Source: Limanda limanda (lineage: Eukaryota > Chordata > Actinopteri > Pleuronectiformes > Pleuronectidae). Taken from it: a DNA stretch of 64,000 bases. The first letter of the stretch is position 1. The number at the start of each line of letters is the position of its first letter. Of the stretch, positions 1-11,466 are shown one piece after another. Made by a program: the position numbers and the translations under genes. The DNA lies in assembly GCF_963576545.1 (NCBI RefSeq), contig NC_083646.1, positions 27,533,027 to 27,597,026 of the forward strand, read 5' to 3'. The notes below the pieces were generated by a model. It was not told where the DNA came from, ran no database searches, and saw nothing but the letters and a program-made list of their open reading frames with translations.

Positions 1-3000
1 AAAGAGGAAATCGCTGCTCTCAGTAATGTCTGCCTGGCCCTCATTGTGCTGCTCTTCATCAGCTGCATTCTCAGCTTCAAGGTAAAGTGTTCTAACCTAA
101 ACTTTGTCCTTATGTTGAGCAGGATTTATCGGAGCAGGATTTATCAGAGGGTTTTGGCAAGAGCCATGTATCACACAGCAGATACTGTTGAATTTGAAAG
201 TAAGAATAGCACTAATCCCACGTTATGGCTCTGTGTCTAGCCATCGCAGTGAGACAGTGGGGCAGAATGCATACAAAACATGCTCTGAAACTGAACCAGT
301 TAAATGGTATTCAGCCATTATTACTTTTGTCTTTTAGCCCTGTGCATTTCCCACTATGACATATCCAAATGTCCGCTCTAAAGCTCTGTTCCTGACCATA
401 GACATATACCGTAGAAGAAGCTGGACAACATGTGTCCACTACTTCCCACGATCCAGAAATTAAGCTAAGATACCCCTGATATGAAATCAACCATCTTGTG
501 CATTTGGAGCCTCAGCTGTCAATCATCTTTTAGCCTGTTTTATACCATCAAATAACTAATTAAAACCAAGTGGAAAAATGAGCATTCAAACATACATCAG
601 TGAGATAAGATTTAAATAAATATAATGAACAGAAACCATCTTTGAGAAAAATGTACCTGGTGTGGCAATGGGGAACACTCCAGCTTCCTTTGTAAGAAGC
701 AGTCATGTAATCTGTCTTCTCTGGTCCTGACTAAAATATCTGTAGGATGGACTACTGTGACATGCGTTGCATACATTCATGCACAGAGGATGAATCCTAA
801 CGACTATGATGATACCCTGACTTATTATCTAGCGCCATCAGCAGTTGATCTACGTGATCACACACCTGCATATACATCAGTAGTACTGTTGTGTGTAGTT
901 GTGTGTAGCTTAGCATGCTCACATGCTAAACTAAGATTGGGAATGTGGTGACCACTATACCTGTTAAATATCAGCTTGTTAGTGTTGTCAATGTGAGCAT
1001 TTCTATGCTTATAGAGCCTGAATGCTGCTAGCATGGCTGTGGGTTTATGGGATGGATGAGTCGGGTTAGTTTAACTAATTTGAAAGGGGTTTGACAAAGA
1101 CAGATGATCTTTGTCAGATTCTGTATGTTGTTGTGTGTTGTTTTTGGTGGTGATGGAACAGCAGTGGATAATAACATGTTTTTATCCTCATTGATGAGTG
1201 GGTTCAAATTTGCAAAGACCATGTATTAAACTCAGATTCTGTATCTAGTTCAGTTGTGGGGTCTGCCCTGATTTCAGACTTATGGAATGATTAGTTTTGC
1301 TCAATCAATATCATAAAAACTGTAAGTATTGTTTTCAGTGGACTGGGAGGTAAATTTACCTCACAATCTATTGTTGCTAATGCATATCTAAAAATCCCTG
1401 AGGAGACTGAGCTTTTTAATTGGGTTACTACTGAAGTTAGAAAGCTCAGTGTGGCTTTGGTTCTTGTTAGTGGATGGATGGAGCAGATGGTGTTGTGCTT
1501 GGCTGGACAGATCCAGCAGCAAGCTGCCTGCTGAGGGCTGGGGAACCTTGCTTCTTTAAAGTGATTATCTCAGTCTCAGGTAGATGAAACAACAAGCAAG
1601 AATTAAGTATAATTTAATTTTAGTTTTTTAGTGAGAGTTTCTCTGAAAAAGATTTTGGTAGTTTTGAGATACCACTATGAAACAAGCCTGTACAATATGA
1701 CTGAAATCATATATCCATAAATAGGTAAATTAATTTCACATATCTATTATATTTTATCAAAATATAAAGCATTTCCAATTTTCAGCTTATATGAAATGAC
1801 TTCATGAAAAGGCCCATTTCTTATTACATTTTGAATTATATACTTACAAATAAAAGGAATATGCGATTATTTTTCTCCATTTATTTAGCTTTAATATTTA
1901 AGTTTGTACAAACGTTCACAGGGCATGGAACAAAATATATACTATGAATTGACCGGATAGTATTAGAAGCAGCTTGGTACAGTAATTCAATATAAATGTT
2001 GAAAATATAGTTTTCTTGAAAGTACAACTCTACGTCAACTGTCCTACAAATGTACAATATAAAGATAAAGTGTATTTATTCATTAGTTAACAAATTTGGT
2101 ACCATTAATAGGACGGCCGTGGCTGGGGGGTAGAGCAGTCGTCCTCCAACCAGAAGTTCCTCGGTTTGAATGCCAAAGTGTCCTTGGGCAAGATACTGAA
2201 CCCTGATTGGCCCCTCTTAAAAAAAAGTGCTGCCCATGGATGCACTGTATGAATTTGTGTGTGAATGGGTGAATGACAAAAATGTACTGTAAAGCGCTTT
2301 GAGGGGTCATCAAGACTAGAACAGTGCAATATAAATACAGACCATTTAACATTTAATAGGTTATATTGAATTTTCATGTTATGCATTTCAAACTTCTCAT
2401 CTGTATTTTTCTCTCTCTGCCCGGTATCAGGCTTACCTCATAGCATGTGTGTGGAACTGCTACAGATATGTAAACGGCCGAGGTTCTTCTGAAATCCTGC
2501 TCTACGTTACAACCAATGACACCACAGTAAGTCACCTCCGATGATCTTCACTGTACATTCGACCCAATCCCATTTCACCCCTTGGCCCTACCCCTTGGTA
2601 TTGCGTGTTCACGTGTAGGGGTAGGCTGTCCCAATACCTGTTGGGTAGGGCCAAGTGTGAGGGCTCTATACCTCTATACCTCTCCAAACTGAGATCTTTT
2701 ACACCCTCACTTCAAACCTAGGGATTGAAAAATTACTAGAATGATTGTAATACCTTAGTTTAATATCATTTCAATGTATTGTGGTCATTTTCTTTACTTA
2801 ACTGCTCCTCGAATAACAAAGCATTCTGGCAGGGTTTGTAGAGACCACTGAAAGCAGCCTGTGACCTCTTGATTCACAAATGAAATAATGCAGAGCATGC
2901 AAGCTTTTACATTTCAAATGTCATTGATTCACCTGAATCTGTTTACATGTTATTAGGATATTATAGGTTTGTCTTTGACTTTAGTAACTGCAAACAATAG

Positions 3001-6000
3001 CATTGGTTTATTTAAGAACTCAACACTGTTATTACAATGACATCCCCGTCCCAATTGGTAGGGGAAGATTTCAACCACTTCTCCGTGTGACTGCGTTTCA
3101 AGGGGCAAGATAACCCTCGAAAACAAGGGGTAGGGAGAAGGGGTAAAATGGGATTGGGCCGAAGTCTCATATTACTTTCATGACTTCAGACTAAAAAAAG
3201 TACCCTCCTAATAATGAACTAGAGCCCCATCAATAATTTAGTCATTTTATCAACCTATATCAATGGTTCAGATATATCAGCATTGGGAGGCAGGATTTTT
3301 TAAGGAATATTATACAGAAAAAAGGTATTCCTTCCAACCAACACGAGCCCTTTGGGCAGCTGAACAGAAACAATCAAACGTAAAGTAAATGAATTGTCTG
3401 GGTGCTCTCACCTCCGCACTAAAAACCTGCGCATTCCTCTTGTGCTGTATACAGTTGGACAAATACCTCTCTCTATATTATACTATTTATGATGACAACA
3501 AATGATGCAAGAGTCGGCAGATATTAATGAAATATTGAATTGAAGAGGATTGAACGAGAAAACAAGAATGATAATAATAGCAACACTACTAATAATTATT
3601 ATTATTAATTCATTAATTAAGGTGATTATAATAACTGTTTAATTAACTAATTAATACAATCAATAACCTTTATTTTTCTTCTTTAAAAACAGGGTTTATA
3701 AATTGATCTGATAGACAAAGTAGAGATGGGATAGGCAAGGGCAATGCAAAGGTGCATTCCCACTGATGAAAACAAATAATAGATAAGAAAACATCACTAA
3801 GCAGTAATTAAAAATAATAGGGAATAATACAAGGAACAGTAAAGAATTAATGAGAATGACATTTCATAAAAGCAAATAAATACTATTAATAAATAAGTTA
3901 ATTAAAAGCATATGGAATGCAGAATGGCACAGTGAAGAGCGTGTACCTCCACCAAGGCCCAGCAATTCCCTTAAATTATTTCGAGCTGCACCTAATTTCA
4001 CACATTTATAGATACATTTTTTAATAAGAGAAATGTGAAAGAAAGAGTGAAAAAAAGCTTTTGCCTAATCCTGCGAACAATCTGATCAACCAACAAACCA
4101 ACCAACCAACATACTAACGAACCAACCAGCCAATAAACAAACAAACAAAAAGTTTGTGGGAGTTACCTGTTCACCGTGGGTGCTGCTGGAGTTTATTTCT
4201 CATTGCTCCCAGGTGAGCTTGAAACCACCAGGGTTGCCCCTGAAAGAATAAGGCTAAAACTGTCTTATAAGCAATGAGAATACATGAAAATTACACATGA
4301 ATGTAATAGAAATACAAATGAAATCAGAGTCAGATCTATTTTTTCTCTTATGATAGGAAAGTTTTTCTATAAAAACATTGATAGTCACACAATCAGTGAC
4401 TTTTTACCTGCTGTCCTTCCTGCTTTTAGCAGCTGTAACAGTGATTTTTAGTCTGAATAATGTGTCTGTACTTCTCGTATTTTTCTATGTATTAGTTTAC
4501 TTCTTGTTGTGAAATATGCCGCTCTGCTGCCAGTCGGTTGCCTATGTCAGCGATTGGTCACATGTGGTATACACTGGCTCTTTATGTGCACATGCTCATA
4601 TCTACACTAGGAAAATCTGGGTTCACCTATTGAGTTGATAAACAGCGCTCTGTGACTGCTTATCCTGAATGCGTTTGCTAGGTTTAGTTAAGCCCGATAA
4701 CTTGGGATGTTGACTTTGCTTCATAGTCCTGGCCCCTGCAGCTTCTTTCATGTCTAAAGGCAGCTAAACTACTCCTGTGGGGAAATGATTTCCTCGTTCG
4801 ATCCAGAAGTTACGTTTTTATCATCTGTGCAGGTTTGCTGTGCTCAAGCCAGTCTAGCAGCTGTAAAGTCATCACGTGAAAGGGGGGAAGGAAGTTGAAC
4901 ACTGAGATGTCGTAGTAGGGGGTTTTATATGGGTCAAAGTAGGACGGATGAATGAAGAGACTTGGAAGAAGAGATGAGACTCCATGCTGGCAAAGCCATT
5001 ATGATGGTAGCTAAAGTACAATAGTAATACAGTGAGGTCTGTCTCCCTGTACTGGGATCTCCTATCGGTGTCCTGTTGTCTGGATCTGGCCCTCAGATTG
5101 TGACTAGCCTGTGCCCACACATGTATAATAACCACTACTTTGCCAGAAAGGAGAAGAAAAACGAGGCTGTAAAAACATTAATGACATGTTATGACTATCT
5201 GGAAATATGGAACAGTTAAGTGGTGAGCTGTGAGCTGCCTGCTCCATTAAAACTGACACCTGACCTGGTGGGTTTCACAGGTATTTTGAGAATTCTGTTC
5301 TCTTCAGCCGGCAGCTTAAGACTCCTCAGCGTGTAACATTCCACACCATTTGAAGCAATCTACTATACTCGACAGCTTTATACTCTGTGCGGCTTCATGT
5401 GATGTTGAAAGTAACAGAAATGTCCACATAGGCTCATAATGTGTAAAACACCTGAGCTGTAAGGAGAGAAGCAGAAGGCCATTCTCTGACTTCCTGACAT
5501 CATTAGTGAAAAGGGCCAGAAAAACACTGCCCCTTCATTTCATAACATTTGCCTCACCTTCAATAAAGGCTCCCCACAGATCACACGCATGTTTGTGGCT
5601 TTTGGACAGCAGCTTGCATGGCAGTATATCACTTATACAGTGGTTAGGTTGATGCTAATTCATTCCATATGAGCCTAATTCCCGGACATGTTGTACAGAA
5701 AGGTCACTCACACAGTCAGGTATTATTTTTGGTATCAAAGAAGAAATATATTTTTAATAATAGATTTAACTCACAGAACAGAATTAGTATAATTTTTCTT
5801 GAAGCTTTGTAAAGATGGAAACAGGGTTATCACAATGGGAAAGTGCGGAGGGGTGAATCTTTGGGAAAGTAACTATACAGCGAAATATCACTGCGAAACT
5901 GCATCTTCTATACAAATGCAACCGGAAATATGTTTTGGGGTAAAATATGTTTTGGGGTAAAATATGTTTTCTGCAATGGGGAGGATTTTATTAATTTACA

Positions 6001-7763
6001 TATTTTACAAATATTTGAAAAAATATTTAATCTTACATTAAAATACCAGCTTGTAGTGACTGCAGCATTATTTTACGATTATATTTTTGTATATTTTGGA
6101 ACTCACATTACTCGGTTTCATGTAAATTAACAAATTAAGTTACTGCAAACTTTGTCTGTATGAAACCAGACCATTATTTTGGTCTAACCGTAACCAAAGA
6201 GCTTTGATTATACCTAAACATCCATCTTCTTGGAAATCCACTGCTGTCACAAAATAGGATGCCACATTCATTAAAGAATATGTTATCTCTGAACACAATA
6301 CAACCAGTTATCAAATTTCAATCAGGAGAGACCTCAACTGTAGAATAATCAAAATTTGAATGCCATGCATTATAAAAAAAGAGCGATGTGATAACAATTG
6401 GTTTTGTTCAGTGCCGAGACCCCGCTTGATGACATTAAGGTTGAAAGGGGGTGTGGCAACATAGTATAGGACTCCTCCCCCTAGAGGCCTAGACGGTGGT
6501 GCTGGTCATCTATGGTGCTGGTTGATGGGACCTTCAGTCAGGAAAGTCTTCCTGACTGAATTTATGATAATCTTCATTTCCTACTAAATGTATTTGCTGT
6601 GCAGAAACATCATTTCTAGGTTACAGGTTATCAGAGATTCATCAAAATATGCCCTGGCAGTTTAACTTTGTTTCCTCTCAGCTCACAGCTCAACTGTGGT
6701 CTCAACTGTGACTATGTATCAAAGAACAGGACACTGTGTAGAAACATGTGTCCAACAGAAACTGTTACTCATTTGTGATGCAGATGGAAAGCTATTTGCC
6801 AAATTTAGCAGCAGTCGTCTTCTTTACTTTCTGTCTGAAGAACAAATAATAGAAAATGATGAGTGAATCTGTCAATCTGTGTACAGTTTTAAAAGTTACC
6901 TGCTATGTTTTTTACAAATTTAAGTGTCCTGTGTCTTATTCATCATCCACAGTCTCTATGTACTACATTCCCTCTTTGTTTTGAGGCAGTTTATGCCTGC
7001 ACATTCACAGAGAGTCTGGCTAAGGACCCAAAGTACATCTTTGACCATTGATCATCAGCTCTTGTCATTTGTCAGCACACTACAGTTTATCAGGAAATCA
7101 CTGGCGGATCTAGGATTTTTCTAAATCAGGGACCATAGATGGACAACAATTTACAGAGAAGGGCCAATTATATGTTCAACATCCATGTACAATTCCGGAT
7201 TCAATAAGTTGCACATATTATGTCATTCCTTGTTTCCTGTTGAGCAAAAGCCACACATCTTTGAATATGGTTTGAAAATGGTTCCTTTTTGAAGCACAAA
7301 GTGAATTTCACATTTTTTAAAATATTGTAAGTAGGGGAACTAGTTTACAAAAAGATTTCTGACAGGACAGGGGCACTTCAGGGGCCAGTGCCCCCCCTAG
7401 CCCCGCCCCTGAGGAACTCATAAGGGTTTTATTTTTTTCTCTGGACTCAGGAATTACATATTTCCTTTACTCCAAAACTATTTTTTTACACTTGAATTCC
7501 TATGTTTGGAATTTCACCAGAGCCGGTGTTTCATAACATTATTACGACAAAAACAAGCTCAGAGACAGAACTGTCATAACACTGCAATTGATCTTACTGA
7601 TATTGAATTATTCTCGTCTGGTGAAAGAACCACGAATACGGACCAAAAGCTGTTTTTCCTCTTCTTCCCTCTTCATCTTCAGGTGCTGTTACCTCCGTAT
7701 GATGACAGCGTCAGTGTCCCTCCCAAGCAGGCTCCTCCACCATACCCCACTGCTACAGCATGA
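1..7763 (+). CDS. LAPTM4B: LAPTM4B, lysosomal-associated transmembrane protein 4B, last three coding exons (partial)
   Basis: Exons read as 1-81 (donor gtaaag), 2431-2526 (donor gtaagt) and 7683-7763 (stop TGA), all joined in phase 0. The first exon encodes a hydrophobic membrane segment (LALIVLLFISCIL). The second encodes AYLIACVWNCYRYVNGRG and ends in the NDTT stretch typical of LAPTM4B. The last encodes VLLPPYDD and a proline-rich tail ending PPPYPTATA. The two PPxY motifs are known in LAPTM4 proteins as docking sites for WW domains of NEDD4-type ubiquitin ligases, which direct the protein to late endosomes and lysosomes. The tail with LLPPYDD fits LAPTM4B better than LAPTM4A, and MATN2 as the next gene agrees. 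The 5' exons lie before the window. An AATAAA at 8778-8783 could end the transcript, giving a 3'UTR of about 1 kb. Confidence 0.93.
82..2430 (+). other. LAPTM4B intron
   Basis: AT-rich intron between two coding exons. Apart from the SINE at 2111-2355 I see no gene, RNA or recognisable element. Short ORFs here have no domain character. Confidence 0.8.
2111..2355 (+). repeat. tRNA-derived SINE, forward copy
   Basis: Starts with a tRNA-like head: an A-box-like GTGGCTGGGGGGTAGAGCAG and a B-box-like CGGTTTGAATGCC. The usual body follows (TCCTTGGGCAAGATACTGAACC) and then a 3' end with a CTTTGAGGGGTCATCAAG block and ATATAAATACAGACC. The same consensus recurs at 17824-18078, 33890-33970, 50560-50732, 50929-51165, 52498-52612, 52735-52870 and 59210-59640, so this is the main SINE of the window. 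Confidence 0.8.
2562..3161. mobile_element. MITE with about 38-bp terminal inverted repeats
   Basis: The left end, CCCAATCCCATTTCACCCC, is mirrored at the right end by GGGGTAAAATGGGATTGGG, and similarity continues inward through CCCTACCCCTTG. No ORF lies between the ends, so this is a non-autonomous DNA element. I cannot assign the superfamily because no clear target-site duplication is visible. It sits 36 bp after a LAPTM4B exon. Confidence 0.7.
3925..4150 (+). repeat. Degraded interspersed repeat ending in AACC/AAAC simple repeat
   Basis: The block with TACCTCCACCAAGGCCCAGC and GAGCTGCACCTAATTTCACAC is shared with 33780-33890, where the same words occur in the same order. The 3' part decays into CAACCAACCAAC and AAACAAAC repeats. 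Confidence 0.6.
7099..7411. mobile_element. hAT-like MITE
   Basis: The left end, CACTGGCGGATCTAGGATTT, pairs imperfectly with the right end, CTAGCCCCGCCCCTG, whose reverse complement starts CAGGGGCGG. The interior is AT-rich without an ORF. The termini resemble a common fish non-autonomous hAT family; the assignment is from memory of its termini only. Confidence 0.55.
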
Positions 7764-8777
7764 AAGCATTCCCCAGGATGCGGCTGAACGCATCCTGTCG
7801 TTCATAAAATCCCAGAAAATATTATGCACCACACTGCCTCTCCATTGTACAGTGGAGCTACGCACACATTGCAGTACACCTCACACATGCACGTACAAGA
7901 TCATGTCACACACATTATGCACACACCACTACCTTACTATAACCTCTCGTCCCTTCCCTGTATTTTTTCTGTCTCTGTGTTATTCCAGAGATAATGTGGG
8001 TGAGGTGACATATAAATAGAACTAGAAAGCTTGATAGATTCCATGTATTTTCATTAGATGTATTTATGCTCTGTGTGTCTGTCATAGTATTTTGAAATTC
8101 ATATAGAATTTAAGCACTAATGCAAAAATGATGATAGTAATGTGTCATGAGTCATCATATGTGTCCTCTTTGTCTTGCCTCTGCTTGTGATCAGGCTGGA
8201 ATTGCCTTCATTCATTACTTTCTCTCTGATGGGTGCACTTAACAGAGCCATGTGTCTTCTCGACTGGAAGTTTTCCTAAGTAATGCAACTACCTGTAATC
8301 TGATGGGACCGTAGAGCAACCTAGTGTATAGCAAACATATCACCGTCTCCTACTGTTGTATTCAACTGCTGACAAAACTGTCTTCTGTTAGAAAAGGGTT
8401 GGGTTGTGCTGGTTGACGTCCTAACTTTTAAAATGTAAACTATGTGTTTCTACTGAAATGTCTAGAGCTGCTATTTATCGATTTTGACAGCACAGATATA
8501 GCACTGATCTGGAATCAGTTTGCTCTTTGAAGTCACTATGAATTAGTTGCTCACTGGAACCTGTTGCTATGACTCCAGATCAGGCTTCTCTGCATATACT
8601 CAGGAGCTCGGTAAATATGGACCCTGGTTGTGTTTTTTCAATTAAGCCAACTGGAGCGTCTGTGTAAACATGTGAGTCTGTTCCACCAGATGCAGTGATA
8701 TTGGCAAGCTGCACCGTGGACGCAAAATGTCCTGTGAGGACACACAAGTCAAACTTATAGACTGCTGCTGGATGAAA

Positions 8778-8783
8778 AATAAA
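8778..8783 (+). terminator. Candidate LAPTM4B polyadenylation signal
   Basis: AATAAA about 1 kb after the LAPTM4B stop codon, in otherwise non-coding DNA. Whether it is used cannot be read from sequence alone. Confidence 0.4.
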
Positions 8784-10241
8784 GATGTGACATGTATTTG
8801 TCTATTATAAGCAATTCTCACCAACTATGGTTTGTGTTTTATTTTGAAGGTGACACTCAAAAATAACTTTGTGGTGACGCCAATGTCATAAAGCAAATTA
8901 TTAAACTTGCACCTTACACAACTGACACATATTATGTAGAAGGAAAAGGTTTCTCCCACATTATGTCCTCCTCCCTGCCCATGGAAACTATTTCTAAGAG
9001 GTGTATAAATGTGTTCAACGAGTGGCGAGTGGGAGCCACCACAATGGGTGAGTATGTAATGATCGTACTTACTGTGTATTTCCATAACTTGCTGCTTAAG
9101 CGTGTGAAATGTTTTACATTCCACCTTACATACATGTGAAATGTTTGTTTAAGTCTCGACTTAATATAAAAATACTCACTTTATCTACACATTTGAAATG
9201 TTTTTGAAGGTGTAAAACTTTGGGGTTTAGTTCCAGCTACAATATATCTGCTAGTAAAAGTTTCTGAATGAAATCCAAAGAGTTACTGTTATACCAAATG
9301 TGTGAGCTCAAGTAGAGGCGTCTCTGTGGTTAACGTCAGAGGGGGAGTAACAGAGAAGCAGAGAGAGGATGGAGTAAAGAGCAGAGCATGCACAGATACT
9401 AAAAGGCAGGTTTTACAGAGCATGTTTATAATTTGGAGCAACTGGACAGATTTTTTCAGCTCGGCTCTTCTATTGACTCAGTGTTGGGATTTCTTGGAAG
9501 GCTCTGATTGCAGGAATTTGAGAAATAATTATTATTCATTGGAAAAAGTAAGTAGATTTCAATTTTTTTTTTAAAGTATGAGTCAGTTGTATTATTGGAA
9601 CACTGAGGACTTTGAATGCATATTTGTATATTTTTCCTAAAAAGTTAATGCTCAGAAGAGGAATCAGAAAATGTCACCTGTTCTGTATTTACTTAAGATC
9701 TAGGTTAGGAAACAACTGTGCTTTACGTCACGTGCCTCATGAGAAGCCATCAAAAAGGGAATATGCAAAACAGAGATCAGGTCCCATAGAACACAGTGAG
9801 GTACATGCTGTTTTTATATTTTGTAGTAAGCACACTACTTTGGCTTTCATTCAGAATGAAATGTGAGAGTAATCGCTTTAAATTTTATTTCAGTTTCTCT
9901 CTCTCTCACACCCACACACACACACACAGAACTTTTATTTCGAAAGAAAATCTACAAAACTTCATGTTTCTGTGCTTCCCTTGGCCTTGATGTACCAGTT
10001 GTAACTCATACTGATTCTTTATTATAGAATTAATGTTTGGGAAAGTATTTTATTTCAAATTACTAAACATATAAAATGAATGTCAGGGTCGGACAGAGTT
10101 GAGGGAAGTAAGGATACTGCAGGATTGCAGCATGTGTGGGGCACTACACGTTGACGGCTCTAAATGAAGAAAACAGTGTCAGACCTGTGGCAGACAGACA
10201 CCAAACAGATGTGAGGTCAGAGGTGAAAAGCTCCGTGTGGG

Positions 10242-10436
10242 ATGCAACATGGATACGTGACCCCCTGCAGGCCTCAGGTCAGCAGCTACCATATACGTAT
10301 CAGCGAGGGACTGGTCGTCAACCAGAGCTGCAAACAGATTGACCCCTTGGTCAGTGTCATCATCCTGGACGAAGCTGATGGAGATGTTCGGAACCTCTTA
10401 ATCTCATTCTCATCACCTACAGGTTGCCTCAGAACC
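10242..10436 (+). other. Orphan ORF with weak C2-domain-like texture
   Basis: An ORF of 64 codons reads SSYHIRISEGLVVNQSCKQI and then DPLVSVIILDEADGD. The alternation of hydrophobic strands around a DP and a later DEADGD loosely resembles the first strands of a C2 domain. It is preceded by CCCCCTGCAG, a usable splice acceptor, but no partner exon or family identity could be found nearby. It may be a relic exon, an unrecognised exon or chance. Confidence 0.2.
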
Positions 10437-11466
10437 TAGACTCCTCCCATTGATTAATGCCACGTCGTTGTGTTTTTGAATGTGGTTCTATTTGCTATTT
10501 CTGCACTAATCACATACATGTTTCAGACAGCAAGCAGTCTGGATATTAATGGCTCACTTGGGGACTGGATAGGGAAACAGTCTGTAGTCCTTTTCAGATT
10601 CTTGAAAATCACTTTACACCACCTGTGCAGCAAAACATCCTGTAGCTCACACATTTTAAGAAAGAAATTGATCTTTTTTGATCTTTTTTTCTAATATTTC
10701 TAATATCTGATCTGACATGAGCCTTTTTTCCTTTTCTTTCCGAGTCTTGTACCAAGCTGTATGTAACACAACTATATACACTCAAATGTGAAATCTGAAG
10801 CTGAGCAGGTCAAATATGCAAGAGGTGAAAGTTCTCCTATTAACGTATTAATCATTAATCATTAACGTAGCAATTCACTATTCAATTTACTCACACAGGG
10901 ACACTACATTTGTTTCCTACACCAAAGGGATAATGTTTTCAGCCCTGTATGATTATTTTTGTGTTGATAAGCAGAATCTCAAAAACAACAGCTATCAATA
11001 AAATTGGTGATAAATTGGACAATAGGAAAACAAACACTATATTATACAGGACATGATTTACAGTGTAATTAAGTTGTATTAATCAGGTTCCAATGAAAAA
11101 ATGTATTGATTCATGCTGGCACTATAATGTATGAACATAGGAAGATACTGTTCCTATGAGGGCAGGACAACTGACTATTTTAAAGGAAAAGGAAACAAAT
11201 GATTACAAAACAGTTTATTTCACTTTTCATTAAAATGTTTTATTTTATTCACTTGTTCATCTTTATCTCTGTACCAGTACGAAGCAGTAAGTATTTTATT
11301 AATTCCCATTTCATAGAGCATAACTCTAATATCATCCACAGGCTGCAGTAATTAAATGAGCTTCACTATGAGGCTTTCAGTAAAGCATGTTACATTTTTA
11401 TCTAAGTGAGTCTTTAGTTCAAACTGGAAAGAAAATTACCTTTAAAAGACATTGTTTCTTTAAGTC

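Larger units (their letters stand above)
2527..7682 (+). other. LAPTM4B last intron
   Basis: A long intron with a MITE at 2562-3161, a degraded interspersed repeat at about 3925-4150 that ends in an AACC/AAAC simple repeat (4087-4150), a three-fold 17-bp tandem repeat around 5925-5975, and a hAT-like MITE at 7099-7411. The remainder shows no gene or element I can name. Confidence 0.75.
7764..11466 (+). other. LAPTM4B 3'UTR and LAPTM4B-MATN2 intergenic region
   Basis: The first kilobase is probably LAPTM4B 3'UTR, up to the AATAAA at 8778-8783. The rest is AT-rich. It contains a short CA repeat near 9908-9930 and one ORF with possible domain character at 10242-10436, described separately. No RNA gene or mobile element was recognised. 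The MATN2 promoter must lie here but no defining motif is visible. Confidence 0.7.
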
